A stretch of 64,000 nucleotides of DNA, taken from assembly GCF_024198175.1 (NCBI RefSeq), contig NZ_JAJVKV010000004.1, positions 1,111,222 to 1,175,221 of the forward strand, written 5' to 3'. The notes under the pieces were generated by a model. That model was not told the DNA's origin. It did not search any database and was given only the letters and a program-made list of their open reading frames with translations. Shown here in pieces: positions 8,244 to 16,381 of the stretch. A program made the position numbers and the translations under genes. The stretch comes from Pyxidicoccus xibeiensis (GTDB lineage Bacteria; Myxococcota; Myxococcia; Myxococcales; Myxococcaceae). Numbering within the stretch: the stretch's first letter is position 1; each line of letters opens with the position of its first letter.

Positions 8244-8789
8244 TCAGTCCAGTTCCAGGTGTCCCACCGAGCGGTGGCAGCGCAGACAGCTCATTGTCCC
8301 GTCCCGGGGCACGGGATGCTGGCTGCCATGCCGGTCGGCTTCCTTCCGGGGCTCTTTCGTGGCCTGCGCGGAGACGCGCACCAGCAGCTCCGGCTCAATC
8401 GCATGGGTGATGTCCTGGTGACAGGAGCGGCACGCCGCCTCCGTCACCTGCAGGTTGCGCTCACCGATGTGGATGGGCTCGTGGAAGTCCCCGGAAGTGA
8501 AGGCCACCGAATGGTGCCAGCCGTTGAGCGCCTTGGTGTAGTACTTCCCGAAGAAGCTGTGTGGGGTGTGACAGTCATTGCACACCGCCACGTTGTGGTG
8601 GCTGCTCTTCACCCAGCCCGCGTACTGCTCGTTCATCACGTGGCAGTTGGCACATGCGGCCGGGTCGTCCGTGAGGTACGAGGCGCCCTTCGCGTAGATG
8701 AAGGTGAAGCCGGCCGCACCGACGGCCGTACCGACCAGGACGGCGAGCACGACTGCGCTGACGGCGACACGGCGGGACACGCCAAGCAT
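8244..8789 (-). CDS. nrfH: Tetraheme quinol-oxidising membrane cytochrome NrfH
   Basis: 181 residues with one N-terminal membrane helix (~9-33) and four c-heme motifs: CANCH, CNDCH, CRSCH and CLRCH. This is the NapC/NirT-type electron donor that takes electrons from menaquinol and passes them to NrfA. The fourth motif sits close to the C-terminus. It is the first gene of the nrfHA operon; a short palindrome (GGTAGGG/CCCTACC, 8813-8830) lies 24 bp upstream of the ATG, but could be chance. Confidence 0.92.
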   Translation of the reverse strand: MLGVSRRVAVSAVVLAVLVGTAVGAAGFTFIYAKGASYLTDDPAACANCHVMNEQYAGWVKSSHHNVAVCNDCHTPHSFFGKYYTKALNGWHHSVAFTSGDFHEPIHIGERNLQVTEAACRSCHQDITHAIEPELLVRVSAQATKEPRKEADRHGSQHPVPRDGTMSCLRCHRSVGHLELD

Positions 8790-8960
8790 GGGGCTCCCAA
8801 AAGTGCGCGGACGGTAGGGCCGACCCTACCCTTCTGCAACCTCCTCGTGTCGTTTTCCTGCGTCCCGCCCCGCCGGAGCCCGGCGCATGTGCCGTCCAAC
8901 AAACGCGGGGCCACGCGGGCATCGACTTTTGCTTCGGGCCGGGGCAAAGCCAGGGTGTCT

Positions 8961-10469
8961 ATGCGCTCGCACCCTTCCGGTCCCCCGCCCGAGCGGGGCC
9001 TCTTCTGCAACCGCACCCTCAACCTGCGCGCCATCAAGGCCGTGGGCTACGACATGGACTACACGCTCATCCACTACCGCGTGGAAGCGTGGGAGCGCCG
9101 TGCGTACGAATACATCCGCGACCGGCTGGAGGCCCAGGGCTGGCCCGTGGGGCACCTCACGTTCGACCCCGCGCTCGCCATCCGCGGCCTCATCATCGAC
9201 ACGGAGAAGGGCAACCTCCTCAAGGCCAACCGCTTCGGCATCATCAAGAAGGCCCTCCACGGCACCCGGGCCATGGAGTTCGACGCCCAGCGCGACGAGT
9301 ACTCCAGCACGCTCATCGACCTGCACGAGCGCCGCTGGGTGTTCCTCAACACGCTCTTCTCCCTGTCCGAGGCGTGCATCTACGCGCAGCTGGTGGACCT
9401 GCTGGACGCCGGCCAGCTCCCCGGGCCCATGGGCTACGGGGACCTCTACGAGCACGTGCGCAAGAGCCTGGACGCCACGCACATGCAGGGGCGGCTGAAG
9501 GCGGAAATCATCGCCGACCCGGAGCGCTACGTCATCGACGACCCGGAGACGCCGCTGGCGCTGCTGGACCAGCGGTACGCGGGCAAGAAGCTCCTGCTCA
9601 TCACCAACAGCGAGTGGGCCTACACCGAGCCCATGATGCACTTCGCCTTCGACAAGCACCTGCCGCAGGGCATGACGTGGCGGCAGCTGTTCGACGTGGT
9701 GATTGTCTCCGCGCGCAAGCCGGAGTTCTTCACCACGCGCTCGGCCCTCTTCGAGGTGGTGGAGTCCGGCGGCGAGGCGCTCTTGCGGCCGCACTCCGGG
9801 CCGCTGAAGGCCGGCACGCCGTACTTCGCCGGCAGCGCGCTGGAGCTGGAGCGGCACCTGGGGCTGTCCGGGGACCAGATTCTCTACGTGGGCGACCACA
9901 TGTTCGGCGACGTGCACGTGACGAAGGACGTGCTGCGCTGGCGCACCGCGCTCATCCTCCGCGAGCTGGAGGACGAGGTGCGCGCCATCGCCGCCTTCCG
10001 CACCACGGAGGCGAAGCTGGCCGAGCGCATGGTGCACAAGGAGCGGATGGAGGCGGAGAGCTGCCAGCTGCGGCTGGAGCTGCAGCGGCGCCGAGCGCAG
10101 TACGGCCCCCGCGAGGAGACGCCCCCGGAGGCGGAGCTGGTGGCGCGCCAGGTGGAGTTGCGCACGGAGCTGGAGGCGCTGGACGCGGAGCTGGGCCCCA
10201 TGGCGCGCGCGGCCAACGAGCTGTCCAACCCCCTCTGGGGCCTGCTCACCCGCGCGGGCAATGACAAGAGCCACCTGGCCAGGCAGGTGGAGCGGTACGC
10301 GGACATCTACACGTCACGCGTGTCCAACTTCCTGTTCGCCACGCCCTTCGTGTACCTGCGCAGCCCGCGCGGCAGCCTGCCGCACGACCCCAGCCTGCCC
10401 GGGGGCACGCCCGTGTTCCCGTCCTCGGACTCGGGCGGCGGCGCGCAGGGCGGGGACGGCGGGGAGTAG
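8961..10469 (+). CDS. HAD-superfamily 5'-nucleotidase (HAD-IG type)
   Basis: 502 residues from ATG 8961; the open frame runs further upstream, but that part lies antisense to nrfH and its leader. The catalytic HAD motif I is GYDMDYTLIHY (DxDxT), an early family block reads KANRFGIIKKALHG, and motif IV is YVGDHMFGDVHVTK. This matches the purine 5'-nucleotidase (cN-II-like) family, with a long helical insertion (~350-430) before the final YADIYTSRVSNF block typical of it. Cytosolic, hydrolysing nucleoside 5'-monophosphates; substrate preference cannot be read. Monocistronic; converges on the next gene with only 12 bp between stops. Confidence 0.9.
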   Translation: MRSHPSGPPPERGLFCNRTLNLRAIKAVGYDMDYTLIHYRVEAWERRAYEYIRDRLEAQGWPVGHLTFDPALAIRGLIIDTEKGNLLKANRFGIIKKALHGTRAMEFDAQRDEYSSTLIDLHERRWVFLNTLFSLSEACIYAQLVDLLDAGQLPGPMGYGDLYEHVRKSLDATHMQGRLKAEIIADPERYVIDDPETPLALLDQRYAGKKLLLITNSEWAYTEPMMHFAFDKHLPQGMTWRQLFDVVIVSARKPEFFTTRSALFEVVESGGEALLRPHSGPLKAGTPYFAGSALELERHLGLSGDQILYVGDHMFGDVHVTKDVLRWRTALILRELEDEVRAIAAFRTTEAKLAERMVHKERMEAESCQLRLELQRRRAQYGPREETPPEAELVARQVELRTELEALDAELGPMARAANELSNPLWGLLTRAGNDKSHLARQVERYADIYTSRVSNFLFATPFVYLRSPRGSLPHDPSLPGGTPVFPSSDSGGGAQGGDGGE

Positions 10470-10481
10470 CCCCTCCGCACC

Positions 10482-10937
10482 CTACTGGGTGAAGCCCCAC
10501 AGCGCCTGCAGGTCCGGCGGCAGGTTGCTGGCGACATCCGCCGCCTCGCCCTCGGAGATGAGGTCCCGCATCGACCGGAACACGGCGCGCACCAGGGGCT
10601 CCACGTCTCCGACGGGCAGCTCCAGGTCGTCCGCCACCGTCTGGAGGAAGGCCTCCCGGCCGAAGCGCCTCGCCCGCTGGGGGCGCTGCTCCAGCGGCGG
10701 CAGGAACTCCACCAGGCGCCGGGGCAGCTGGGCCTCCAGGTCCTTCGCCTCCGACGGCAGGATGCGCCGCTCCAGGGCGCTCAGCACCGCCACCGCCGCG
10801 CACTCGGCCACCGACGGCTCCAGCTTCCCCACCTCGCACAGGTGGCGGATGAAGGCCGCGTAGGTGGAGCGCAGGTGGGACTCGTGCCGCTGGGCGCGGC
10901 GCTGCATCAGCTCGGTGTCGTTGCTGGGGCGGGTCAT
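10482..10937 (-). CDS. DUF2267-family protein
   Basis: 151 residues from ATG 10937. The family signature is visible: ECAAVAVLSALERRILPSEAKDLEAQLPRRLVEFLPPL in the first half, and a second similar module (DVEPLVRAVFRSMRDLISEGEAADVASNLPPDLQALW) at the end. All-helical and cytosolic; no biochemical function is established. The upstream 190 bp include an AT-richer patch with an inverted repeat at 11066-11083. Confidence 0.85.
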   Translation of the reverse strand: MTRPSNDTELMQRRAQRHESHLRSTYAAFIRHLCEVGKLEPSVAECAAVAVLSALERRILPSEAKDLEAQLPRRLVEFLPPLEQRPQRARRFGREAFLQTVADDLELPVGDVEPLVRAVFRSMRDLISEGEAADVASNLPPDLQALWGFTQ

Positions 10938-11065
10938 GGCGGGGGCCTCCGGGTTTGCCCCGACAACCTGCTCACCCCCCACCCCACCGCCGCCAGCCGG
11001 CCGGCCATGGGGCCCCTCGCGCCACCCCACTTCCAGGGTGGGAAAGCGTGTAGATCCGCGAAACT

Positions 11066-11083
11066 ACTGAACTTTCATTCAGT
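11066..11083. promoter_or_regulatory. Operator-like inverted repeat ACTGAA-N6-TTCAGT
   Basis: A 6-bp perfect inverted repeat with 6-bp spacer lies in an AT-rich island between two divergent genes (DUF2267, minus; zinc-ribbon protein, plus). The form resembles TetR-type operators, but no such regulator gene is in this stretch. Confidence 0.35.
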
Positions 11084-11128
11084 CCAGGCCCGGAGAGGGG
11101 GCAGGGGGTCCGGCCCCTCGGGCAGGGC

Positions 11129-11617
11129 ATGTCAGACCGCCCCAGTATTACTTGTCCCGTGAGCCACTCGACCCCGGACAGTTCGCCGTCGCGTGTCCTC
11201 GAGCAGCGCAACCTGCTCGGGGGGATGGACCTTCAGCCCGTGCTGGGCCGCGGCAATCGCAAGCGCGGCCGCAGCTTCCACGTGGCCTCCGCCGGGCGCA
11301 TCGGCTTCGCCGCGGCGCTGGCGCTGGTGGTGGAGCACGGACGCCAGAAGGCCAAGGAGATTGGCGTCACCTCCCTGAGCCGCTGCCCGCGCTGCGGCCA
11401 CACGGGCCCCACGGAGCAGGACTTCGGCTACCGCATCATGAAGCGCGGCGAGCGCCGGCCCCAGTCCTGGTGCCGGGGCTGCCGGGGGCTGCACCTGGAG
11501 CCCTCCGAGGCCACCCAGAACACCACCTCCTCGCGCGCCTCCGAGGGCTGGCTCTTCCCACCGGAGAGCACCACCAGCACCCGCCCGCCCAAGAAGGGCA
11601 AGCGCTCCTCGACGTAG
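11129..11617 (+). CDS. Hypothetical zinc-ribbon protein
   Basis: 162 residues, not recognised. A C4 metal site is visible: CPRCGHTGPTEQDFGYR, ~27 residues, then WCRGCR. It is flanked by a basic, low-complexity N-terminus (GRGNRKRGRSFHV) and a Ser/Thr/Lys-rich tail ending PPKKGKRSST. The arrangement suggests a small nucleic-acid-binding protein. The start is uncertain: an ATG at 11224 (MDLQPVLGRGNRKRG) would remove 32 poorly conserved-looking residues. Confidence 0.6.
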   Translation: MSDRPSITCPVSHSTPDSSPSRVLEQRNLLGGMDLQPVLGRGNRKRGRSFHVASAGRIGFAAALALVVEHGRQKAKEIGVTSLSRCPRCGHTGPTEQDFGYRIMKRGERRPQSWCRGCRGLHLEPSEATQNTTSSRASEGWLFPPESTTSTRPPKKGKRSST

Positions 11618-11749
11618 CCACTGCCCTCTCGGAGGAGGACGGAGCGGCCGCCGAGCACCCAGGCACGCGGCGTGGCCCCCGTTGCTTCCCCCGGAGGGGG
11701 ATGGAAAAGCCGGGGCGCCGTCCTTACCTCTCCACGGTAGGAGGGCATC

Positions 11750-12049
11750 ATGGCCGTGCGGACCAAAGTGGCAGGTATCAAGAACAAGCGGCGGGTGGAT
11801 GCGCACGCGGCCCAGCCCAGCGTGCAGGCCAGCAAGGGGCGCAAGACGCTGCCCCGGGACGACGCCGCGGCACTGCGCCGTCAGAAGACCCTGGAGCGGG
11901 TGACCCTGGGCCCCGCCGCGGAGCTGCACGAGCCCAAGAGCAACCGTCGCCGTGCAACGACGCTCAAGGGCCGGAAGAAGGCGCCCAGTGAGATGAACGT
12001 GAAGCACCGGGGTGGGCCCAAGAAGCGCCTGCCCCTCCACGGCGGCTGA
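11750..12049 (+). CDS. Small highly basic protein, possible DNA-binding
   Basis: 99 residues, preceded by GGAGGG 5 nt before the ATG. It is rich in Lys/Arg and almost devoid of hydrophobic core, which suggests a disordered nucleic-acid binder. The segment SKGRKTLPRDDAAALRRQ resembles SRRKTLPAEAAVAYRKE in the 132-residue protein at 13901, so the two may be distant relatives. A terminator follows at 12073. No family is recognised. Confidence 0.6.
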   Translation: MAVRTKVAGIKNKRRVDAHAAQPSVQASKGRKTLPRDDAAALRRQKTLERVTLGPAAELHEPKSNRRRATTLKGRKKAPSEMNVKHRGGPKKRLPLHGG

Positions 12050-12072
12050 CGACTCCGGGCCCTGGCCCGAAA

Positions 12073-12123
12073 GAGGACACCGCCCCTGTCCGGGCGTACC
12101 GGGCGCAAGGCGGTGTCTTCGTT
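12073..12123. terminator. Bidirectional intrinsic terminator
   Basis: Arms GAGGACACCGCC (12073-12084) and GGCGGTGTCTTC (12109-12120) pair in 11 of 12 positions plus one G-T, followed by TTCGTTC. It sits between two converging genes. Confidence 0.75.
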
Positions 12124-12158
12124 CTGCCCGGGCTTCCCCTTGGGGAGGCCCGGGCGTG

Positions 12159-12860
12159 TCACGCGCGCTTCAGCGCGACGCGGCGGCAGCGCGTGACGAG
12201 CGTCTCGAAGACGGCATAGGAGACGAGCACCAGCGCGGCGAAGCCGGCGGTCAGGTGCACGAGGTACGGGAAGGCCGTGGGCTCCGTCAGGTGCGCGCCG
12301 ATGCTTGCGAGCAGGCGGCCGGGCTCCGCGAGCACGTCCCAGCTGTTCCAACGCTCCACGCGGCCCAGGTAGATGCCGTAGCCGCACAGCACGGACGTGG
12401 CGGCCACGAAGCCCCAGGCCCGCGCCCGGCCCCAGCGCTCCTCCAGCCACTGCTTCCACACCTCCAGGGACAACAGCCCCATCAGCCAGCCGGTGGCGGC
12501 GAACAGCGCGAGCAGCGCCGCGTCGAACCAGAGCGGCACGACGGGCCGCTGGCGCAGGTGGATGAAGTCCGTGAGCAGGTAGGGCGCGTTGGGGAACAGC
12601 GCGAGCCACCCGAGCGCCAGCGGCGTGAGCAGCCACCCCTGGCCCAGGCCCCGGGCCATCAGCAGCCGCGCCACCAGCGACAGCGCGTAGGGCACCCAGG
12701 CCAGGAACAGGTTCCACGTGAGGAAGGCGTAGCTGGCGCGCTCGCTCCAGTCGAGCCGGAGGGCCAGCATCCCCACCGCGACGCCGCTGCACGACAGCAC
12801 GGGAAGGACGCCATGGCGGCGCAGGACGGACAGGATGGCAGGGGTGGCGGAAGGGGTCAT
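12159..12860 (-). CDS. DUF1361 integral membrane protein
   Basis: 233 residues from ATG 12860. Six or so membrane helices alternate with short loops; family landmarks include FLTWNLFLAWVPYALS, LALGWLALFPNAPYLLTDFIHL and GIYLGRVERWNSWDV. Function unknown; inner membrane. The extended upstream frame lacks features of a real N-terminus. Confidence 0.88.
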   Translation of the reverse strand: MTPSATPAILSVLRRHGVLPVLSCSGVAVGMLALRLDWSERASYAFLTWNLFLAWVPYALSLVARLLMARGLGQGWLLTPLALGWLALFPNAPYLLTDFIHLRQRPVVPLWFDAALLALFAATGWLMGLLSLEVWKQWLEERWGRARAWGFVAATSVLCGYGIYLGRVERWNSWDVLAEPGRLLASIGAHLTEPTAFPYLVHLTAGFAALVLVSYAVFETLVTRCRRVALKRA

Positions 12861-13010
12861 GGACAGGGTGGCGCTGCGGTAGCCGGGCCGCGCACCGTGG
12901 TCGTCTGACCGCGGCTGGGGCTCGGGAAGGAAGGTGCTCCCACGGACCTCCCACCTGGAGGCCGTCACGCACGGACGTAGAGCAACGTCCGGGCCAGCGC
13001 CTCGGGGCCC

Positions 13011-13637
13011 TCAGGGCTCCGGCGGCCAGAGGGCGCTGATGTCGGGGGCTTCCGCCAGGTAGACGACCCACACCGGCGCCCCCGGACGGCGCTGCAGGTC
13101 CGAGAGGTGGGGGGATGGCATGCTTCCGTGGACGCGCTGGCCGTGGACGGTAAAGACGTAGTCGAGCCTCGCGACACGCCCGGCCTCCAGCGAGGGGAGG
13201 AAGTGACGCTCCACGCCGGTGAGCTCCCCGGCGGCGGGAAGGCCCCAGCGAAGCGCCTGGAGCCGGCGGCGCTGCTCGCGGCGGAGCGCGGCGGGCCAGC
13301 CGGAGCGCCGGAACAGGAAGCCCACGAAGAGGAAGATGGCGGCCATCAACAACAGGGGCCGCACGAAGACGAACGCCACCGGCAGCAGCAGCGCGCCGAG
13401 CGCGAAGAAGAGCGTGCCCAGGATGTGATGGGTGGCGAGCTTCGGACGGAGCACGGCCCGGCGCTGGGCCCGGGTGAGCCGGCGTGGAGGCAGCGGCGGT
13501 GGCGGGCCCCGGGCGGCGCTCAGCGTCTCCGCCAGGGAGCCGCCGCACACCTGGCAACGCGCGTCCGGGCCAACGGGGACGGCCTGCGCGCAGGCGGGGC
13601 AGACGAGGCGTGGCTCGCGCGGCTCCGGCAGGTCCAT
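13011..13637 (-). CDS. Zinc-ribbon membrane protein, hypothetical
   Basis: 208 residues from ATG 13637. N-terminal zinc ribbon CPACAQAV...CQVCGG (~residues 12-33), a Pro-rich linker, then two adjacent membrane helices (~70-115: LGTLFFALGALLLPVAFVFV and LLLMAAIFLFVGFLF). A C-terminal soluble domain (EAGRVARLDYVFTVHGQRVHGS...VWVVYLAEAPDISALWPPEP) resembles the DUF3592-like folds seen in such proteins. Function unknown. Confidence 0.7.
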   Translation of the reverse strand: MDLPEPREPRLVCPACAQAVPVGPDARCQVCGGSLAETLSAARGPPPPLPPRRLTRAQRRAVLRPKLATHHILGTLFFALGALLLPVAFVFVRPLLLMAAIFLFVGFLFRRSGWPAALRREQRRRLQALRWGLPAAGELTGVERHFLPSLEAGRVARLDYVFTVHGQRVHGSMPSPHLSDLQRRPGAPVWVVYLAEAPDISALWPPEP

Positions 13638-13708
13638 CGTCAGCGGTGGGCGGCGAGACACGGTGCCATCATCGGAGCACCGCGACGTGCACGTGCGCAA
13701 CCCGGCCC

Positions 13709-13785
13709 CCAGGTACGACGTGGAGGAAGGGACACGGTGCTGACAGCGGGGCACGCATGCGACCTCGTACCCAGGTACGACGTGG
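13709..13785. promoter_or_regulatory. Two identical operator-like sites, 62 bp apart
   Basis: CCAGGTACGACGTGG occurs at 13709-13723 and 13771-13785. Each copy is an imperfect palindrome (CCA-N-GT-N3-AC-N-TGG). The 62-bp offset is close to six helical turns, so both would face the same side of the DNA. They lie in the 263-bp divergent region between the genes starting at 13637 (minus) and 13901 (plus). Confidence 0.5.
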
Positions 13786-13900
13786 GTGTGGAGCGCTGGG
13801 GGGAATGGGCCGAAGCGGACATGAGCGCCTGGGCCCGCCCGCCTCGCTGCTCCCTGGCATCCAGGGAGATTCATTCCTACCTGATTGCCTGGGAGGTCGC

Positions 13901-14299
13901 ATGCCAGAGAAGACTCGAGCGGTGCGGGCGAAGGCCGCGAAGAAGAAGGGCACGACGATGGAGCTCAAGGCCACGGACGTCCGCCGGGCCGGAGCGGAGA
14001 GCCCTCACAAGGCAAAGAAGAGCGGACGGCGCGCGCTGGGAAACGTGGGCTTCGAGGACCGCAGCGTCAGCCCGCGCAAGGCACCAGGGACGGGGCTGAC
14101 GGCGAAGAGCCGCAAGCTGCCCGTGCCGGAGCTGGGCAGCAGCACGTCCCGGCGCAAGACGCTGCCGGCCGAGGCCGCCGTGGCCTATCGCAAGGAGGGC
14201 ACGCCCAAGCGCACCACCGGCCGCGGTGACGCGACGCCGCTGAAGGCGGGCAAGGCGTACAAGAGCAAGGGCGCGCGCAAGACGAGCGTCCGCACCTGA
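13901..14299 (+). CDS. Small highly basic protein, possible DNA-binding
   Basis: 132 residues from ATG 13901, preceded by GGGAGG. Composition is dominated by Lys, Arg, Ala, Ser and Thr (AKAAKKKGTT, SPHKAKKSGRRALG, KAYKSKGARKTSVRT), comparable to eukaryotic H1-like tails and bacterial histone-like proteins. It shares the RKTLP/AA/R motif with the 99-residue protein at 11750. Likely cytosolic and nucleic-acid binding by composition only. Confidence 0.6.
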   Translation: MPEKTRAVRAKAAKKKGTTMELKATDVRRAGAESPHKAKKSGRRALGNVGFEDRSVSPRKAPGTGLTAKSRKLPVPELGSSTSRRKTLPAEAAVAYRKEGTPKRTTGRGDATPLKAGKAYKSKGARKTSVRT

Positions 14300-14323
14300 C
14301 CCCTCCCCGCCCGCGTTCGAGCC

Positions 14324-15694
14324 TCAGAGGCCGACGTGGGCGGGAGGCGGCGCACGTCCTGACGGGTCGCGGCGTTGGCGCCGGGACGTCAGCACGCCTG
14401 CCCACGCGAAGAGCAGCACGAGGAGCGCCGAGCTCGGAACGCTCGTGCAGCCGCCCGAGCCGGCATCCGCCCCGGAAGGCGCCTGCGGCTCCGGCGGAGG
14501 CGGCGCGCAGGGGGTGAAGCAGCGGCACGCGCCCGCTCCTTCCGGCTCCAGCCGCGCGCACACTCCGCCCGTGCCACACGCGGCATCCTCCGTACACGTC
14601 GTGCCGTAGTCGCCCTCCTGGAGCGCGGGCAGCAGGCACCGGCCCGGGCCTTCGCCCCGGGCAACACAGGTGAGCCCCGAAGGGCACTCGGCGTCCCGCG
14701 TGCAACTGGCACTGCAGAGGCCTTCCAGCGGCAGCGTGGGTACGACGGGAGCTGGCGCCTCCTCGAGGAAGGGGCGGATGAAGCCGTCGAGCAGCGCGTC
14801 GACGCGCACGTTGAAGGCCTCGTCCCTGCACGCGACGTCTCCGCTCGCCGTGATTCCCACCAGCACCTCGCGCTCGCCGTCACGCATGAGCACGGGGCCA
14901 CCGCTGTCCCCGACGCAGCTCATCGAGGGTGACGGCCCGGCGCGGAAGGCGGAGCCCTCCACCTGCGTCACCGTGAGCGTTCCCTGCCGACGGCGACCGG
15001 ATGGAGCCTGAGCGTCTTTCGTGTCCCCGTAGCCCACCACGCGCACGGAGACCCCTGTCGCGAGTGCGCCACCCGTGGACTCCGGCAGGGCGAACGGCGC
15101 CGCGGCCACCGGAGCCGCGAGCCGGAGCAGCGCCGCGTCGTACGCATGTGTCCCCGGCACATAAGCGGGATGGATGACCGCGCGGGACACGCGGGCGAAG
15201 CGGCCTTGGGGCTCCGGCTCGGGCAGCAGCACCTGTCCGAGGTAGACCTCGTGCGGGCCCTCCGGCCCGAAGATGGCCAGGCAGTGCGCCGCCGTCAGCA
15301 CCACATCTGGCGCGATGAGCGCTCCGGAGCACAGCAGCATGGGCGACTCTCCGCCACACCGGGCGCGTCGGGCGATGAGCGCCACCGCGGCGATGGCCTC
15401 CGGTGCTTCCGTGCCCTGGACGACGGGGCTTCGGGCCGTGCGCTGCCGGGACTCCTCCTCCACGGGCTGGCAGCCGAGCAACGACGCCAGTGCCACGGCC
15501 ACGAGAAGCGCCCAGGCAACGCGCCCGCCGTGCCGCGCGTTGCCGCCAGGAGACGCCAGGGTCCTGAGTCGGTAGCCAGGGATTGGGAGACGCCCCCTGC
15601 GACAGGCCGCTCTTCTCGTCGGCTCCGCTTCCTCTGCCCTGCGGGTCCTGACGGCTCCACCGGCACACTGTTCGAAAATGTCGGGACATTTCAC
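14324..15694 (-). CDS. Trypsin-like serine protease with lipobox and MYXO-CTERM-like tail
   Basis: Chymotrypsin-fold protease. Catalytic triad: His137 (TAAHC), Asp186 (YDAALLRL), Ser264 (CVGDSGGP), counted from the GTG at 15694. A hydrophobic helix ending LASLLGC (Cys75) looks like a lipoprotein signal, but would lie 75 residues in, so the start is doubtful; only GTG/CTG codons are available nearby. After the protease domain come two Cys-rich segments (CTRDAECPSGLTC, CTEDAACGTGGVC) typical of myxobacterial surface proteins. The C-terminus has Gly-Cys, a hydrophobic helix and RRQRR, the MYXO-CTERM pattern, followed by a further Pro-rich tail. A long inverted repeat overlaps the presumed start. 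Confidence 0.85.
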   Translation of the reverse strand: MKCPDIFEQCAGGAVRTRRAEEAEPTRRAACRRGRLPIPGYRLRTLASPGGNARHGGRVAWALLVAVALASLLGCQPVEEESRQRTARSPVVQGTEAPEAIAAVALIARRARCGGESPMLLCSGALIAPDVVLTAAHCLAIFGPEGPHEVYLGQVLLPEPEPQGRFARVSRAVIHPAYVPGTHAYDAALLRLAAPVAAAPFALPESTGGALATGVSVRVVGYGDTKDAQAPSGRRRQGTLTVTQVEGSAFRAGPSPSMSCVGDSGGPVLMRDGEREVLVGITASGDVACRDEAFNVRVDALLDGFIRPFLEEAPAPVVPTLPLEGLCSASCTRDAECPSGLTCVARGEGPGRCLLPALQEGDYGTTCTEDAACGTGGVCARLEPEGAGACRCFTPCAPPPPEPQAPSGADAGSGGCTSVPSSALLVLLFAWAGVLTSRRQRRDPSGRAPPPAHVGL

Positions 15695-15725
15695 GCCGCA
15701 AAACCCCCGACATATTCGAACAGTG
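15666..15725. promoter_or_regulatory. 20-bp near-perfect inverted repeat
   Basis: Left arm 15666-15685 (CACTGTTCGAAAATGTCGGG) and right arm 15706-15725 are reverse complements at 19 of 20 positions, separated by 20 bp. Each arm contains TTCGAA. It covers the presumed start of the protease gene, so it is either an operator upstream of a later start, or an mRNA hairpin. Confidence 0.65.
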
Positions 15726-15782
15726 AGTGGCGGCAGGCCGCCCGGGGCGGTGCGCAGGCTCTGCGAGACGTCTGTCCGGACC

Positions 15783-16340
15783 TCATTCCGGAGAGGATGA
15801 TTCCTTCACCACCTCGTCCAGCTCGCGCAGCTCCTCCCGCAGCTCGTGCAGCCGCGCCCGGTGCCGCTTGAGGAGCGTCTGCAGCTGCGCGCTCCGCGTC
15901 TCGTCACCGCGCGCCTCGGCGGCCTCGTGCTCGCGCTCCAGGCGCTCCACGTCCCGGCCCAGCAGCGTGGTGATGTGCGTCGTCTTCTCCAGCCGCCACT
16001 GCGGCGTCTGGGGCAGCTCGGGGGGGATGGGGTCGTTCTCCTGCGGAGGCGGGTTCTCCACCTCGGGCTCCGGCGCCACGTCCCCGGGCCCCAGGGCCAC
16101 CACCGTGGCCGCGGGCGGTGCCAGCTCCGGGCTCGCGAGCAGGGACTCTGCCTTCACCGGCGCGGCGGCCCGCTCCGGTACCGGCTCGGACGGAGGTGCT
16201 CGTGGCTCGGGCTCCACCTTCGCGGCGGCCAGCAACTGGGCCTCCGGCGCGGGCGAAGGAGCCGGCCAGAACACCACCGCCAGCAGGGACGCGGTGAGCG
16301 CCACCGCGGCGGCCAGCATCAATCGGTAACGCATCCTCAT
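15783..16340 (-). CDS. Hypothetical membrane-anchored protein with coiled coil
   Basis: 185 residues from ATG 16340. N-terminal membrane helix (~6-25, LMLAAAVALTASLLAVVFW), then a long Pro/Glu/Ala-rich linker (~30-115), then a charged helix likely to form a coiled coil (~120-180, LGRDVERLEREHEAAEARGD...RARLHELREELRELDEVV). Periplasmic. It is downstream of the small lipoprotein genes on the same strand (41 bp gap) and may be co-transcribed. No family recognised. Confidence 0.7.
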   Translation of the reverse strand: MRMRYRLMLAAAVALTASLLAVVFWPAPSPAPEAQLLAAAKVEPEPRAPPSEPVPERAAAPVKAESLLASPELAPPAATVVALGPGDVAPEPEVENPPPQENDPIPPELPQTPQWRLEKTTHITTLLGRDVERLEREHEAAEARGDETRSAQLQTLLKRHRARLHELREELRELDEVVKESSSPE

Positions 16341-16381
16341 GGCTCGCTTGCCCTCCTCGCGCCTGCTGTCGTGTCCAGTTC

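Noticed and set aside
8813..8830. Operator palindrome GGTAGGG-N4-CCCTACC upstream of nrfH
   Set aside because: Several such 8-of-9 pair palindromes are expected by chance in 64 kb. Kept only as a remark.
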